A DNA stretch of 64,000 nucleotides, from the NCBI GenBank assembly GCA_020205615.1, contig CM035160.1, positions 7,857,466-7,921,465 on the forward strand. Reading direction: 5' to 3'. Position 1 is the stretch's first letter, and every line of letters starts with the position of its first letter. The notes under the pieces were generated by a model. The model was not told the origin of the DNA and made no database searches. It was given only the letters and a program-made list of their open reading frames with translations. This document shows, piece after piece, positions 36,261 to 49,470 of this stretch. The DNA is from Panax quinquefolius (taxonomy: Eukaryota > Streptophyta > Magnoliopsida > Apiales > Araliaceae). Both the position numbers and the translations under genes were made by a program.

Positions 36261-37734
36261 ATGGCGGTTGCAATTACTACTCCTGCTGCTCCCTTGCACT
36301 GCCATTTCTGCTCGTTTAGTTCATCAATAACAAGAACACGGCTTCCCTACAAAATTCCCATTTTGAATTCCTCAAAGAGAACCCCTTTCTCACCCGTCTC
36401 TTCCTCTTCTTCATCTTCACAATCTCCCACGTCGTCGTCGCCGGAAGTTAGTAAAGAGACGGCAGAATCTTGCGTCAACTTGGGACTATCCCTCTTCTCA
36501 AGAGGAAGGGTACTTTCTGTACTATCTTTCAAAGCTTAATTGTTTCTTCTTTGTACGTATATCTGACAATTGATCATGATATTGCAAACTGGTATGTTAA
36601 ATTTTGGTGTATTGGGTGCTAAATGTGTGCCAATTTTGATGTTCTAACCCAAAGGCATAATTTCATGAAATGGGTATTGTATCTTTTCAAATTTCGTAGC
36701 ACGTCTATACAGAATACTCATGCTTGTTCATGAAATCGAATGTTGATTTTCGACCAAATTTTTTGACATCGATACTATTTCCAACTTTATGCTTTTACTA
36801 ATGGGTTTGATTTTTTCCCCAACTTGTTGACATTTGACATTTTTTGCAAATTCTTACCAATAACTAGCTCTTAGAATTTCTGCAGTTTAACAGTTGATAG
36901 GTGTTTCTCACTTGTCAGGGTCTCAGCCCTGCTCAAACTTAAGGAGTGAATGCCATAAGTTGGTGTTATAGTAGTCAGATATGGAATGGTTTGTGTTCCA
37001 CAAATGTAGTTCATATGAAGATAGATTTCTTGAAATCTTAATAAAACACTGTCCTTAGTTGAAGAGCAGGAATGCACTTACTCCTATCACACATCCATCC
37101 ATCGTATCCAGGAATGGCACTGAGAGAGAAGTTAGGCTGAGGGGTACCAGAACTGAAATGAATAATGATTTTTATAATTCATGATTATATGGAAGCAAGA
37201 GTGTCTATAGTTAAATCTGTTTCTGGAGTTTTATACGATTTATGAATTTGATGTGTGCTTATTAAACGGTGCTATGCCTCTTTGCTAAGACTCTTTTAGA
37301 CAAAGTAGACATATTGGTTTACAATTTAATAGACTAAATTAGAGTTGAGCTAGTGGAGAATCTTCTTCTCAAATCAGCTAAATTACTATAGCTGTTTTCA
37401 GTACAATTATAAAAAATAATAATAATACAAAAATGGATATTTAACCATTTTTCAAAAAGATTCTATTTGTTAACACAACTTTGTAACAGTTGCTTTTATC
37501 ATCTGAGGAACTGCTGTTACTGTCAGATTAGCATATAACTGACAATTAATCTCCTTCATCAGTAACTCAGTATCTACAAGCTGTTTGGCAAGAGATTTAG
37601 TATTGATGTCCATTTAAATGAATTTCTCAGGTAAATGATGCCCTTGATCAGTTTGAAACAGCACTTACTCTCAATCCAAATCCTGTGGAGGCTCAAGCTG
37701 CACTTTATAACAAAGCCTGTTGTCATGCCTACAG
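36261..37734 (+). CDS. LPA1: LPA1-like chloroplast TPR protein, exons 1 and 2 only
   Basis: LPA1 (LOW PSII ACCUMULATION 1) is a thylakoid membrane protein with TPR repeats that helps assemble photosystem II around D1. Exon 1 is 36261-36509 (83 codons): a Ser/Thr/Pro-rich transit peptide (about residues 1-60), then KETAESCVNLGLSLFSRGR. It ends at a GT donor (AGG/GTACTT). Exon 2 is 37631-37734, after a TTTCTCAG acceptor, and encodes VNDALDQFETALTLNPNPVE and YNKACCHAYR, a TPR helix pair that joins in frame with exon 1. It ends at ACAG/GTAGAA. I recognised no later exon up to 64000; the remaining TPR and the two membrane segments would be encoded downstream. The symbol is from memory of the family, not a search. 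Either intron 2 exceeds 26 kb or the gene is truncated. Confidence 0.75.
36510..37630 (+). other. Intron 1 of the LPA1-like gene
   Basis: About 1.1 kb bounded by GT (36510) and AG (37630). No recognisable element inside; the short minus-strand open frame near 36871-37077 is not convincing. Confidence 0.7.
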
Positions 37735-39472
37735 GTAGAAATCTTTAATATTATTCAATTTTATATTTATCTGTTATGGTACTTTAATTATATCTGTCCA
37801 CCTAACATAACTATGCCAAAGTAAATTACTTGTGTCTCTTAGCATTATATAGAACATGACTTCCCGTTGTGGTACATAATCACTATAAGCTAAGACAAGT
37901 GGATTTTACAAAAAAATTACGTTGTAAATCTCCATAAAGTTCGTTTAGACTCGTCTGTAAGTATAACTTGTTCATATTGATTGCTAATGCTGAATACCAT
38001 AACCAACAACCTTGGAACTTGTAAACAACGCCATCACAAACCATCAGTTTTTCAATCAACATTATAGAGAAAATTTTATTTCCTCCCCTCGACTTCTAGT
38101 TATTCAGAACCTAAAAGCAATCATTAATATGTTATCTGAATCTTGTAAGAAGATAAGCATGTAAACATTGCACGGTTCTGAGATGCTACAATTGTGAACA
38201 GCACTTAATAATGGGATAAATACTTTTTAGGTCAACTTACAAATGAATCGCTAAACTTTTTTTTCTTACAGTCAACTCATTGAACTTTATTTTTCTTACA
38301 AACCGTTACAAAAATCGTCAAGTCATTTGACTTTTAAATGGAATTTGACACATAAGCAGCTGACTTGTAAAAAAAAAGCTTATGTGTCAATAATTATACC
38401 ACGTGTTCTTGATTATATGGATCTAAAAGGGAAAATTTATGGTGAAAATAAAATAATTATTTTAAAGTATAATATAAATTAGAAAAGTTAGCCAAAAAAT
38501 AAGAAAATAAATGAAAAATATAATTAATTATTTTTGTAATTTATACCAAATAAATTTTTATTTAATTTTTTACAAATAATAATATAAATTAGAAAAGTTT
38601 ACCAAAAAATAAGAAAATAAATAAATAATATATTTAAATGTTTTTGTAATTTATATCAAATGAATTTTTGTTTAATTATTTACAAATATAATAATATAAA
38701 TTAGAAAAGTTAGTCAAAAAACAAGAAAATAAATGAAAAATATATTTAATTACTTTGTAATTAATATCAAATGAATTTTTATTTAATTCTTTACAAATAT
38801 AATAATATAAATTAGAAAAGTTTGCCAAAAAATAAGAAAATAAATGAAATATATATTTAATTATTTTTGTAATTAATATCAAATGAATTTTTGTTTAATT
38901 ATTTACAAATATAATAATATAAATTAGAATAGTTAGTAGAAAAACAAAAAATAAATGAAAAATATATTTAATTATTATCAAATGAATTTTTATTTAATTA
39001 TTTACAAATTTAATTAAGGAAATTATAAAACAAATCGGTAGATCTTGGAAATTATAAAACAAGTCGGTAGATCTTGGAAATTATAAAATAAATCCGTAGA
39101 TGAAAACAACAATTTCATCATTCATCACCTGATTACGCCAAATACAAAAACAATGATGTAATTGTCGAAGAACAACATAATGGTACATAATGTTGTATTT
39201 TATGTTAAATAATATATTACAAAGTTAAATAAAAATAAATATATTCATATATTTTGGTGATGTACCATTAAAAGAGTTTAATGTGTAATTTAAATAAGTT
39301 ATAATTAATATATTTATGAAGGTTTTGTAATCGCTTCATTATATATTAATTACATATTATCGGGATATTAATTTTATTTACCGTTGCATGTTTTTAATAA
39401 TATTATTGCTATATATATATGTTAAATGTTACAGCTGATGTTACCGCTGCTATCTTTGTATATATATATTTT
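37735..39472 (+). other. Start of LPA1-like intron 2, before the Gypsy insertion
   Basis: Begins with GTAGAA. Contains AT-rich tandem repeats (38466-39105) and no exon that I can recognise. Confidence 0.6.
38466..39009. repeat. AT-rich tandem repeat, ~111-bp unit, five copies
   Basis: The core AATATAAATTAGAAAAGTT recurs at 38471, 38581, 38693, 38804 and 38916, a spacing of 110-112 bp. A further 28-bp repeat (GGAAATTATAAAACAAATCG type, three copies) follows at about 39017-39105. Confidence 0.9.
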
Positions 39473-39477
39473 GATAG

Positions 39478-40549
39478 TAGAAGACCCTGACTTTTTGAAT
39501 AAAGATGAATTTTCTATAAATATTATTTTCAATATTATAGAGTGAAATTGATATAATGTTATAGTTGTGGGTAATATTTATAAATTTTGCAAAAGTACGT
39601 AAGTTGTTATATAATATTTGATTGGTGGGGAATATTCGTTTTAATGTAAAAAATATTCGCATACGACTCAAGACAATCATCAGGTGGACCGCCAATGTAA
39701 TTATTGGCGGATTGAAAAACGACAAAAATATTTTATTGAAAATAACGGCGGAAAAAGTTTTACCATTAATACTATCAACTACTCAAAGAGTAAAAGTACA
39801 ATGAATACGCGTGGTTGCATAAGTAGCACGATATCGATTATTGATGCTTATGTGTTAAGTCACCAGCTTTTGTTTTATTGGTATTATTAATGTAATAAAA
39901 CGAAAAAGCTTTTATATAAAAATGTAATACTTTTATAAAGTTATTCGCTTTATTAGGCTAATAAGAAAATCTTTTATATAAAACAAAATACTTTTATAAA
40001 GTTATCTGCTTTATTAGATAATAATTAGAATATATTATATTTTATTATGCATAGTGTTTGCATAAGGTTCGCATAGTAAGTTTTTGCGTAGTAAAATCTT
40101 TTATAAAGTTATTCGCTTTTATTAGATTATAAATAGAATATATTATATTTTATTTAAAAGATTTTGCTTTAAATATGGACCGTCGAGATTAAAGTAAATC
40201 AATCTGGACCGTTCATGAGTTAGTTTCTTATCGATCCATTTTTCTATAAATAGAAACTCATTCTTTCATTATTTTTTACTTAATTCAATTAAACTCTGTA
40301 GAGATAAACTATAGAGAGAAAGAAGAAAAGTATTCTCGCTACTTCACTACTCATATATCCAAGACTCTTCTTCTTAAGGTAGGGAATATTATTTGTCAGT
40401 ACTCGTAAGGGTATTATTTCTTTTGTATTCATGAAAAGAACTTCATTATTCCATTTTTATTATTCATTTGAATAACTCAGATATCGCCAAGCACCCTATA
40501 CTTGGGTGATATTATTCTATTATTCCGCCTCTTTCTTATTCTGCTGAAC
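39478..40549 (+). repeat. G5 5' LTR, first part
   Basis: U3, TATA box and the start of the ~60-bp repeats, up to TTCTGCTGAAC, where the hAT-like element begins. Continues at 52103. Confidence 0.85.
40245..40253 (+). promoter_or_regulatory. TATA box of G5 5' LTR
   Basis: TATAAATAG. The 3' LTR of the same element has CATAAATAG at the matching place (59067-59075), so the 3' copy has lost the first T. Confidence 0.65.
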
Positions 40550-42685
40550 TAGTAGTGAGCATTCTATTATAACCGAACTGAATAAGCTATTCTTGGTTAT
40601 AACCGAAAACCAATTATTGATAATTTTACTATCCAAACACTAACCGAAATTTGAAAATAACCGAATAATCGAACAATCGAATTACCGAATTGTGATTTCG
40701 GTATTCTAGTAATAACCGAACTAACATCCAACATATTTATCATTAACTGCTTTAAAAAATTAATCATTCAAAGAAGGCAACAACAATCATTAACTTAATT
40801 GTCCAAAGAAATGAAAGTAACTTAACAACAAATGTTTAAAAATACAAAGAAGTCAAGAACAACAATCCAACAAATTAATCATCCGGTCCTTAAGACCTTT
40901 ACAAAGTTACAAAGTTATGACTTAACATTTAACAAAGCAAAGAATAAGCCAATACGACTTAACAAAGCAAAGAACAAACATGACTTAACAAAGCGAAGAT
41001 TGCGGCCAATAAGCCAAAGAGAGAGTAGAAAGCGGTGGCGGTGAATGCCTAGCATAATGACTGCAGAACAAATAATGAATTAGATCACATGACCAAACAG
41101 GTAAAGGGAAGAGTATATAATTAGATCCAACACCTTAGAATGTTTATAAAAACTGGAATACACATAATGAATTTGCAATACCCATTGGATTAACTATTAT
41201 CATCAACCTTCACATACAAAACATTACTGACTGCAGAAACAAAACAACTAAACCAACTTGATATCATTGAAACTATTTAATACAGTTGGTTTGTCATTGA
41301 AACAAGTTGGGAAATATCATACATTTAAATCTCTGTAAACAGTGGTAAAGTAGTAAAAACAACAAGTTATTTCCAACACTGAAAGGGCTTGCTAGTCTTT
41401 CAAGAAAAAACTGGGTAAAAAGTAAAAGCATTCCGTTTGGCTGCCATAGAATACAGATGATACAAAGTACTCACTGGTAGAGGAGCAAAATCATGATTTA
41501 TGTACAAAATCTAGATTCAATATATATATTCTTTGAAAGTCTATAGACGAAATAGTTTTGGAAGCAATAAAAATAGTTATTTAATAGTTAAAAAAATATA
41601 ATATTTGACTTCTCCACCAAAAGAGTTGAACAAATTTTCCTCTTCCAAGTCCTCGACATCAGAACCAAATCACTGTCATTCAAAAATGCAGGATCCTCAG
41701 AATCAAGACATAACAGAACTCAGATCCTTCAATCATAAAAATAACTAATTAAAGCAGTAAGCACTTGCAAAAGAAAAGATAAGTCAAAAACTAGTTTTTT
41801 TGATTTTAATAGCAGATAGTAAATATTAAACCATCAGATTTCACACATGAAGTTAAAAAAAATATAATATATGTCGACAAAATCTGGTTTAATATATATT
41901 CCAAGTTAGGGAAACAAAATTTGTATAAACAAGTTAATATTTATTGAATCTGGAGCAATAAAAATCTGGCACATTATTTATGTACAAAATTTGGTTTAAT
42001 ATATATTCCAAGTTAGGGAAACAAAAGAAGAAAGCCTCAAGTTCTTAACCATAAAAATTAAAAATTCAGTAAATGTTTATTTCCTGGCGGATAGATCTGA
42101 CTTAAGATCTTACATTAACAAAAAAATAAAATCAAAGGGATTGATCTACCCAAAGATAAACTAATCGAACTCGGATTCACGACTCATTAGTCGCTTGAAT
42201 CATAAATGGAAAACAATTAATGAAAACAATTCAAGTAGCTGGCTTGCTAAACAGAAACAAATGACCAAAATATATAAACTGATTTTAATGAGCAAAGAAA
42301 CATCACTCTGAAGACTTAGACCCATCATTCATCAAGATAATTGCATAGAAAATTCGTACAGGTAACCGGATGGCGGATGAGACTTTCTTGACTCTTGAGA
42401 CTTGAGAGAATAGAGATTGAGAGTTCGAGATGGACTTCCGCGCCGAAGGCGATGAGGCGATGGCCGTCGGCGTCGACCGATGAGAGAATTCGAGATCTGG
42501 GTCTGGCTGTCTGGGTTTGAGAGTTGGAGATCTGAAAGAATTCGAGATTTGAGAGAGTAAAGTAGATCTGTAGTGTAGTGTTCTTTGTTCAGACTTCAGA
42601 GTTCAGATAGTGGGGCTATCGGGTGTAAATTAGTAATTTAGTAAAGTAGATCTGTAGACTGTAGTGTTCTTTGTTCGGTCATGTA

Positions 42686-45103
42686 TGTGAGACCCCAGAT
42701 TTTATCAATAAAGATTTAAATTTTGTTGAAATAATTTTTTTAATATTATGGTGTGAATTTAAGATAATATTATAGTTGTGGGTAGTATTTATAAATTTTG
42801 CAAAGTATGCAAGTGGTTATATTATATTCGATTGGTCTGGGAATATTCGGTTTAGCGAGGAATATTAGCACAACGGCTCCATCATTGGTGGACCCCTAGC
42901 GTAATTATTGTCGGATTGAGAAAACGACAAAAATATTTTATTGAAATAACGGCGGAAGTTTTACCGTAGTTCTTGTTGAACTACTTTCAGTAGTAAAAAA
43001 ACGATGTACGTGTGGTTGCATATAGTAATGACACCTGCAGTATTGATTATTGATGCTTATGTGAGAAGTCACTCAGTTTGATTCCATTATCATTTATTAA
43101 TAATATGAATTATTATAATGATAATGACGTTTTATTTTATTCAGATTATTAACGTAATAAAAAAAAAAACATCTTTTTATATAAAATAGAATACTTTATT
43201 AAAGTTATTCTATAAATAGAATATATTATATTTTATTATGCATAGTGTTGCATAGTGTTTTTGCATAGTATTGCATAGTGTTTGCATAGTAAAATGTTTT
43301 TATATAAATAGAATATATTATATTTTATTTAAAAGATTTTTCTTTAAATATGGACCGTCGATTAAAGTAAATCAATCTGGACCGTTCATGGATTAGTTAC
43401 TACGCATTCCATTTTCCTATAAATAAGCTCATTCCTTCATTATTTTCTTACTAATTCATTGAAACTCTCAGATAGAGAAATTATAGAGAGAAGCTATAGA
43501 GAGAAAATTATAGAAAGAAGAAGAGTATTCTCGCTACTTCACTACTTCTATATTCGGTTCTTTTTACTGTAGAAGGGTGTTATTCTTTCTTCTTGAAGAG
43601 AACTTCATTATTCCATTCATTATTATTCTTTGGAATAACTCAGTAAAAAGTGGCATACCCTATACATAACCTCGTATACGCCAGACACCTATACTTGTGA
43701 AATCCTTATGTTATTCCATCGCTATTATTACATTGGAATAACTTTGTATGCTGCTATTTTACCCTATACTTGGTGACATTCTTCTATTATTCTGCTGGAA
43801 CATCCATGCACAGTGTTTTACACCTGACACCGTTCCGCTTTTTATTATTCTCGTTGAACATCCATGCGTGTGTTTTTACACCTGGACTGGTTCCGCTCTT
43901 TATCATTCTCGCTTGGAATATCCTATTCGTGTGTTTTACACCGGATCCGGTTCCATCTTTATTATTCTGTTGGAACATCCTGTTGGTGTGAATTTCACGA
44001 CCGGTTTACATTATTATTATTCGCTGAATAACTTTTATACATCTTGAATCTGCATGCGTGGTGATTTCTTTTGTTATTCCATTCTTTATTATACCCAAAT
44101 TGGTTAAAACTTTGACTTATATACTCCATGAAATTAGTAGAATATCCTCGATATTTGCGTTTCATCCAAAGATCTTTCATGGAAATACTCTTCCCGATCA
44201 TTCTTGAATTTTACTTTCTACGTAACAATGATCGTATGTTGACAATTTGGGCGTTAATAATTCATGGATTAAATAATTCTTGAACTTGTTTTATCAATTA
44301 TTATGTCATTGTCATCATCCTCGTGTTATATTATGTTATCTTTGGCTTACGTGCATAGATGAACTTAGTATGATTATGACCGAGGATCATTCTAAGTATA
44401 ATCATGACTTGATATAAATGATGTGACAAAAGTCCTCGAGTGGATCAGTAATGCGATGATGGATAGTTTTTGGTATGATTATGACCAGGGGTGATTCTAA
44501 GATAGTCATTTGACCATTGATAATTTGATGAAAATCCTTGGCCAGTAGATACGGGATGATTAGATGTGGTGGTTTATTTATTAAGTCGAGTATCGTGATA
44601 AAAATTGATGAAAACCTTTTAAAACCTAAAAGATAGTAGATTTTATTCTCTACTTGACTCTTTTAATGGATTGCGTATTCACGCAGTTTAACCGGTTGTT
44701 TATTGTATTTTATCGGGTTTAACATCACTTGAAGGCTAATGATAATTTATTCTCGCATTATCTTAGTCATAATATTTTTTTCTTTGGGCTAGTTGAGCTC
44801 ACCCTTTCTTTCAATGTTCTCTTGAAAATGAGAACATAGTTGGGACGAGTCGGAAACGGAGTAATGGTCCGAGAGGATAGCATTAGTAGTCCTCACTATT
44901 ACGTGAAATAGTGTGATAATAGTTGTAATGAGGAATCCTTTTGAGTTTGTATAATATCTAGTAGACATATTTGTATTCAAACTCACGCTTTATATCGTAT
45001 TATTACTACGACAGCTTAGGTTAATAAGTTGTATTTGAATTTATGTACCATGTAAGTGGCGACCCAAGATGGGTGGCGTATACCTAATTTTGGGGGCGTC
45101 GCG
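42686..45103 (+). repeat. G3 5' LTR
   Basis: 2418 bp. The U3 is of the TGGACCGTTC type. It ends GGGCGTCGCG instead of GGGCGTCACA. Confidence 0.9.
43418..43427 (+). promoter_or_regulatory. TATA box of G3 5' LTR
   Basis: TATAAATAAG before CTCATTCCTTC; the matching site in the 3' LTR is at 50196-50204. Confidence 0.65.
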
Positions 45104-45105
45104 GT

Positions 45106-45117
45106 TGGTATCGAGCT
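45106..45117 (+). other. G3 primer-binding site, initiator tRNA-Met type
   Basis: TGGTATCGAGCT, two bases after the LTR end. Confidence 0.75.
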
Positions 45118-45288
45118 TAGGATATGATCCACAGCTAAGATGTGAGAATAATCTTGGGAGGGAGAGAGACGGGAATACCTTCGCTAGTATGACCTACCTA
45201 AGTTTATTTGGTATTTGATTGGTCGGTCAGAGTATAGTGATAATATGTTGCATGTCAATTAACCCTTATTTTGTGGCAGTGTTTGAAA

Positions 45289-47220
45289 ATGGCATCCGAA
45301 AATGTTGAGAATAAGAATGGAGCACGGAGACCGTTGATTCTCCATGATCAATAATCGAGGATAATGTGCAACAGGATGACGATAATCCTCCCATAAAACA
45401 ACAACACCGATCAATTGATGAATGACGATGCGTTTAAAAGGTTTTAAATTCATGCGACATCGGTGAAGCGACTCCTGTCCAAAACGTAGGTGGAAATACG
45501 GAAAACTCTCGGGCGGTCACCGCTTAAACAATTCAAGGAGTTGGGACCACCGGAGTTTAAGGAGAGCGAAAACCACTTCTCGGCGGAAGCATGGATAAAG
45601 CAGATTACCAAGATATTTGATGTCTTGGGATGCTCCGAGGAGCAAAAGGTTCTTTTTGCCGCCTTTATGTTGCTACGCGAGAGGCGGACATCGGTTGGAA
45701 TCGGTAAAACGTACTTTCTCGACTTCTTGTCTTGAATATATCTTGGGAGAAGTTCCAGAGTCATTCAACGACAAATACTTTCCTCGAAAGTATTCGCCAC
45801 ACGTGAAGGAGGTGGAGTTTATCAAGTTGGAACAAAACAATATGACCGCGTCGCAATACGAGGCAAAGTTTGCGGAGTTATCACGGTTTAAGTCCCCACT
45901 TGGTGGATAATGAAGAGAGAATGGCGCGCGAATGTTTTTAAGAGGTTTGAAGCGGAGATACGTCAACATCTTATTTCTCATAAAGCTGTGTTTTTATTCG
46001 GATGTTGTAAATAGGGCTCGATTAGTGGAGCGCGATAACGAGTCAACGCAACTAAAAGAAAGTAGCCGGCAAAATTATAATACCAAATGTGAGTAGTCAT
46101 CGAAGCGGTGACAACAAGCGTGGAGGAATCAATGCATCGGATATGGTAACCACTTGGTAATCGTAATCAAAACAATAAGAATGGACATTTCAAGAAAAGG
46201 AGATTCAACAACGATGGAAAGACGTCGAAGACCAAAGACTTTTGTTGTTAAGGAAGGAGAAGGACCACCTATTATATGCTTCAAATGCGGAGAGAGGGAC
46301 ACATCATCCGAATGCGCCACGCCAATCAAAGCATGTTTTAATTGTGGAAGAGAAGGTCACTTAGCTCGATTTTGTCGTTCTGAAGACAAATTCAACTAGG
46401 ATGGAGGCACCAAAGGTCATCCCCGCACAAACCAAAGCCGTGAGTTTAAGAGAGAGCGTTTTTTTCTGACGACGAGGAACCCGAATAAGATTATCACGGT
46501 AAGTAATCATAAGCTCTTGCGAAGTCTATCTACCGTGTTAGATACCGAGTTCTACCCACTCTTTTTATTTCACCTAGTTGCGTTCAACGTTTAAATTTGA
46601 CTCAGGAGAAGTTAGACTTTGACTTATTGGTTGAAACTTCGTTAGTAGGAGCCTTCGTTATCGCTTCTATTTTTAAATCTTGTTTGATTCAAATAAACAC
46701 TTTCACGTTACTGTCGATCTTATCTTTTTGAAAATACTTGCCTTTGATGTGATTTTAGGAATCAATTGGTTAACTACTCATCATGCTTTTAGAGGTTGTT
46801 AGCTTTTATATTCATAACCAATCATTATACTGAATTCAAAGTAACCAAACCCTAAAGTTAATCATTTGTTATATCGAGCCATAAGTAAAGAGCCCGATCC
46901 TTTCGTTGTTAACTTCCTTGTGGAATGCACCGAAGCCGACTTTTCAGGCGGACGTCGTGACCCAAGATGGCAAGTTGATAGGTATCGTTGTGAGGTGCCA
47001 TCCGGTTAAGGGATAGAAGTCACAATTGGTATTAATGTGACGTCTTATCCAAGTCTTGGACGAGATTCACAGCTTTTGAATGATATTTCTATTATTAATA
47101 AATTTCTGGCGTATTCTTGAAGACTTCTTAGCCTACTTAGGCGTGAAATCGAATTTCAGTATTGACCCCAAAGATAAAAACCCATTTCTTAAACCCTCAA
47201 ATATTTCTTCAACTAAAATG
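45289..47220 (+). pseudogene. G3 gag and protease, frameshifted
   Basis: The gag ATG at 45289 starts with MASENVENKNGA. Capsid motifs GPPEFKESENHF, KIFDVLGCSEEQKV, KEVEFIKLEQNNMTASQYEAKFAEL are spread over different frames between about 45520 and 45900. Zinc knuckle 2 is complete (CFNCGREGHLARFC, 46334-46375); zinc knuckle 1 has lost its His (CFKCGERDTSSEC, about 46281-46319). The protease active-site region near 46535-46560 reads LDTEFYPLF-like after a frame change, and the partner block near 46750-46800 is degraded. The reading ends in the linker before reverse transcriptase at about 47200, where unrelated spacer begins. Confidence 0.8.
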
Positions 47221-48394
47221 AGCAGTTTTACGTGGTTTATGATGAAAGTCATAATAAAAGCATAGGGACTGATGAAAATCATGGGTATATGAAGTATTAG
47301 TAAGTTTTATGATGAGTTATGTTGGTTGGTATGTGAAAACATGAAAGTTTCTTAGAAATCACAAAGAGTTGAAAATCGATTTTGGTGAAAACGTAACATG
47401 AAATTCAATTGACCATATCTCTTATTATATTTTGAATTTTTGAATGTGGTCAAGTCCTGAGTTAGATCTACGAGTTACCTAACTAATCCAAGTGGAATTC
47501 TTTGAAAAAGGTGTTGTAGATTTTGTGTGGACTGATTTTAGCAAAGGAGGCCAAAGCTGTAAATTTCGAAAATGCTCTTGCCCGAAACTTTAAGGGACTG
47601 TTTTGACCACTTAAATTATGAGAAAAATTACGGGTTTTTGGGACATGAAAGTATATGGTATAAAGTACCTCCTGTCCAAAAATGAGCTCATTCGACTTAA
47701 AATGAGCAAGTAATGACTATTTCAATATTTAGATTTTTCCATTTAAAACGCTATAACCGGAGTTCTATAACTCCGATGACCATGAAATTTAAACTAGAAG
47801 CTCACGTTAACATGTGTAAGGTCCTGCCAAGATTTGGGAATTTTTGGAGTTAAACTTGAGGTAGCTAATTTCTTAAGGAATTAATTAGAAATTGATTTTT
47901 GAAAAATAGTAAATGAATTTTAAAAATTCCGAGAAAAATATATTTTCATTATGAGACTATATTATGCTAAATCCTTAAAAGAAATATTTTTGGGACCGAT
48001 TTGGTATTTTTCATGAAAATAGTTTAATTACTGAACATATGAGTTAAATATGTTATGTGAAGTAACAAAGTTGAAAATATGATTTTATGGCTAGAGAATC
48101 CTATATAGAGTATATGCATATTTTTTGATGAGGGATTTGATAATTGGTGATGATATTTTATGAGTATGGCATTTTTGAATGATTAAATGCATTATATGGT
48201 AAAGCGTAAACAATTAAGATAAATTGTTTATAAATTTAAGAAGTGATTAAAATATTGTTATAATATTAATGATATTAGATTATGAGATTATTAAGTGATT
48301 GAAAACATGGGGATATTCTTGAATCTGGATAAATTATATTATAAATGTTTAATATTTATCCTTTATCTCATTTGATTGATTCTTTATATCATTA
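47221..48394 (+). other. Non-coding spacer replacing pol in G3
   Basis: About 1.2 kb of AT-rich DNA with frequent stops in all frames and no match to the pol region of G2 or G5. It includes a stretch around CGCTATAACCGGAGTTCTAT. I do not recognise its source. Confidence 0.6.
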
Positions 48395-49380
48395 TCCTCA
48401 TGCTTATATTATGTTGAAAGTCATCTACGTGGCACGTAGTGCGTAGATGGACTTGGTATGATTATGACGAGGATTGTTGGGGATAATCATAACCGTAATT
48501 GAAAACACAATTATCTTTGGTAGTAGTAGTCATGGATAATTTGTGGTCGTGATATTAATGAATACACAATTATCTTTGGTAGTAGTGCATGGATAATTTG
48601 TGGTCGTGATATCTAATGAATACACAATTATCTTTGGTAGTAGTGCATGGATAATTTGTGGTCGCGATCTTAATGAATACACAATTATCTTTGGTAGTAG
48701 TGCATGGATAATTTGTGGTCGTGATACTAATGAATACACAATTATCTTTGGTAGTAGTGCGTGGATAATTTGTGGTCGTAATACTTAATGAATACACAAT
48801 TATCTTTGGTAGTAGTGCATGGATAATCTGTGGTCGTGATACTTAATGAATACACAATTATCTTTGGTAGTAGTGCATGGATAATTTGTGGTCGTGATAC
48901 TAATGAATACACGATTATCTTTGGTAGTAGTGCATGGATAATTTGTGGTGGTTAAGTGATCTTAATGAATACGATTATCTTTGGCGTAGTGCATGGATAA
49001 TTAAGTGGTGTGATACTAATGAATATCCTTGGCACGTAGTGCGGGGATGATTCGATGATATGGATTAATTATTGAAATTTGAGTCTCAAGAATGAAATAT
49101 TAATTCATGGATGTGGTAAAAGTCATCTTTGGTAGTAGTGCATTGATAGACTTGGTATGATTATGACCACGGATTATTCGGTATAATCATGGCCAGTAAT
49201 TGAAAACACGAATATCCTTAGCCAAGATGGTCATGGATAATTCATGGTTGTGATACTTATTAAGTCGAGTCTCAAATTATTATTGGTTTTACTGATTGTA
49301 TATCTTTGGCACATGTAGTGCAAAGATGAATTGTTAATGAATATCTTTGGTAGGATTGCAAAGATGAATTTAATGTTTTC
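48395..49380 (+). repeat. LTR-derived region with a ~57-bp minisatellite
   Basis: Starts with U5-type LTR sequence (TTATATTATGTTGAAAGTCATC, GTGCGTAGATGGACTTGG). From about 48507 to 49015 it becomes eight to nine near-identical units of 57-58 bp: ACAATTATCTTTGGTAGTAG, TGCATGGATAATTTGTGGTC, GTGATACTAATGAATAC. Single, diverged versions of the unit occur in U5 of every LTR here. Since 57 is divisible by 3, long open frames with a 19-residue repeat appear on both strands; they are artefacts. After the array, more LTR-like sequence leads into the chromodomain end and polypurine tract. Confidence 0.9.
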
Positions 49381-49470
49381 AACGATAAAGGTATTCAAGG
49401 TATCTTCACCTCTTTATCATACCAGTATCGTACCCTAATTTCGAGGGCGAAATTCCATAAGGAGGGAGAT

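Noticed and set aside
48530..48797. Open frames on both strands with a 19-residue repeat
   Set aside because: Produced by a minisatellite whose unit length is a multiple of three.
48507..49015. Evenly spaced repeats that look CRISPR-like
   Set aside because: The whole 57-bp unit is repeated with no unique spacers, and the region lies inside a plant retrotransposon; it is a minisatellite.
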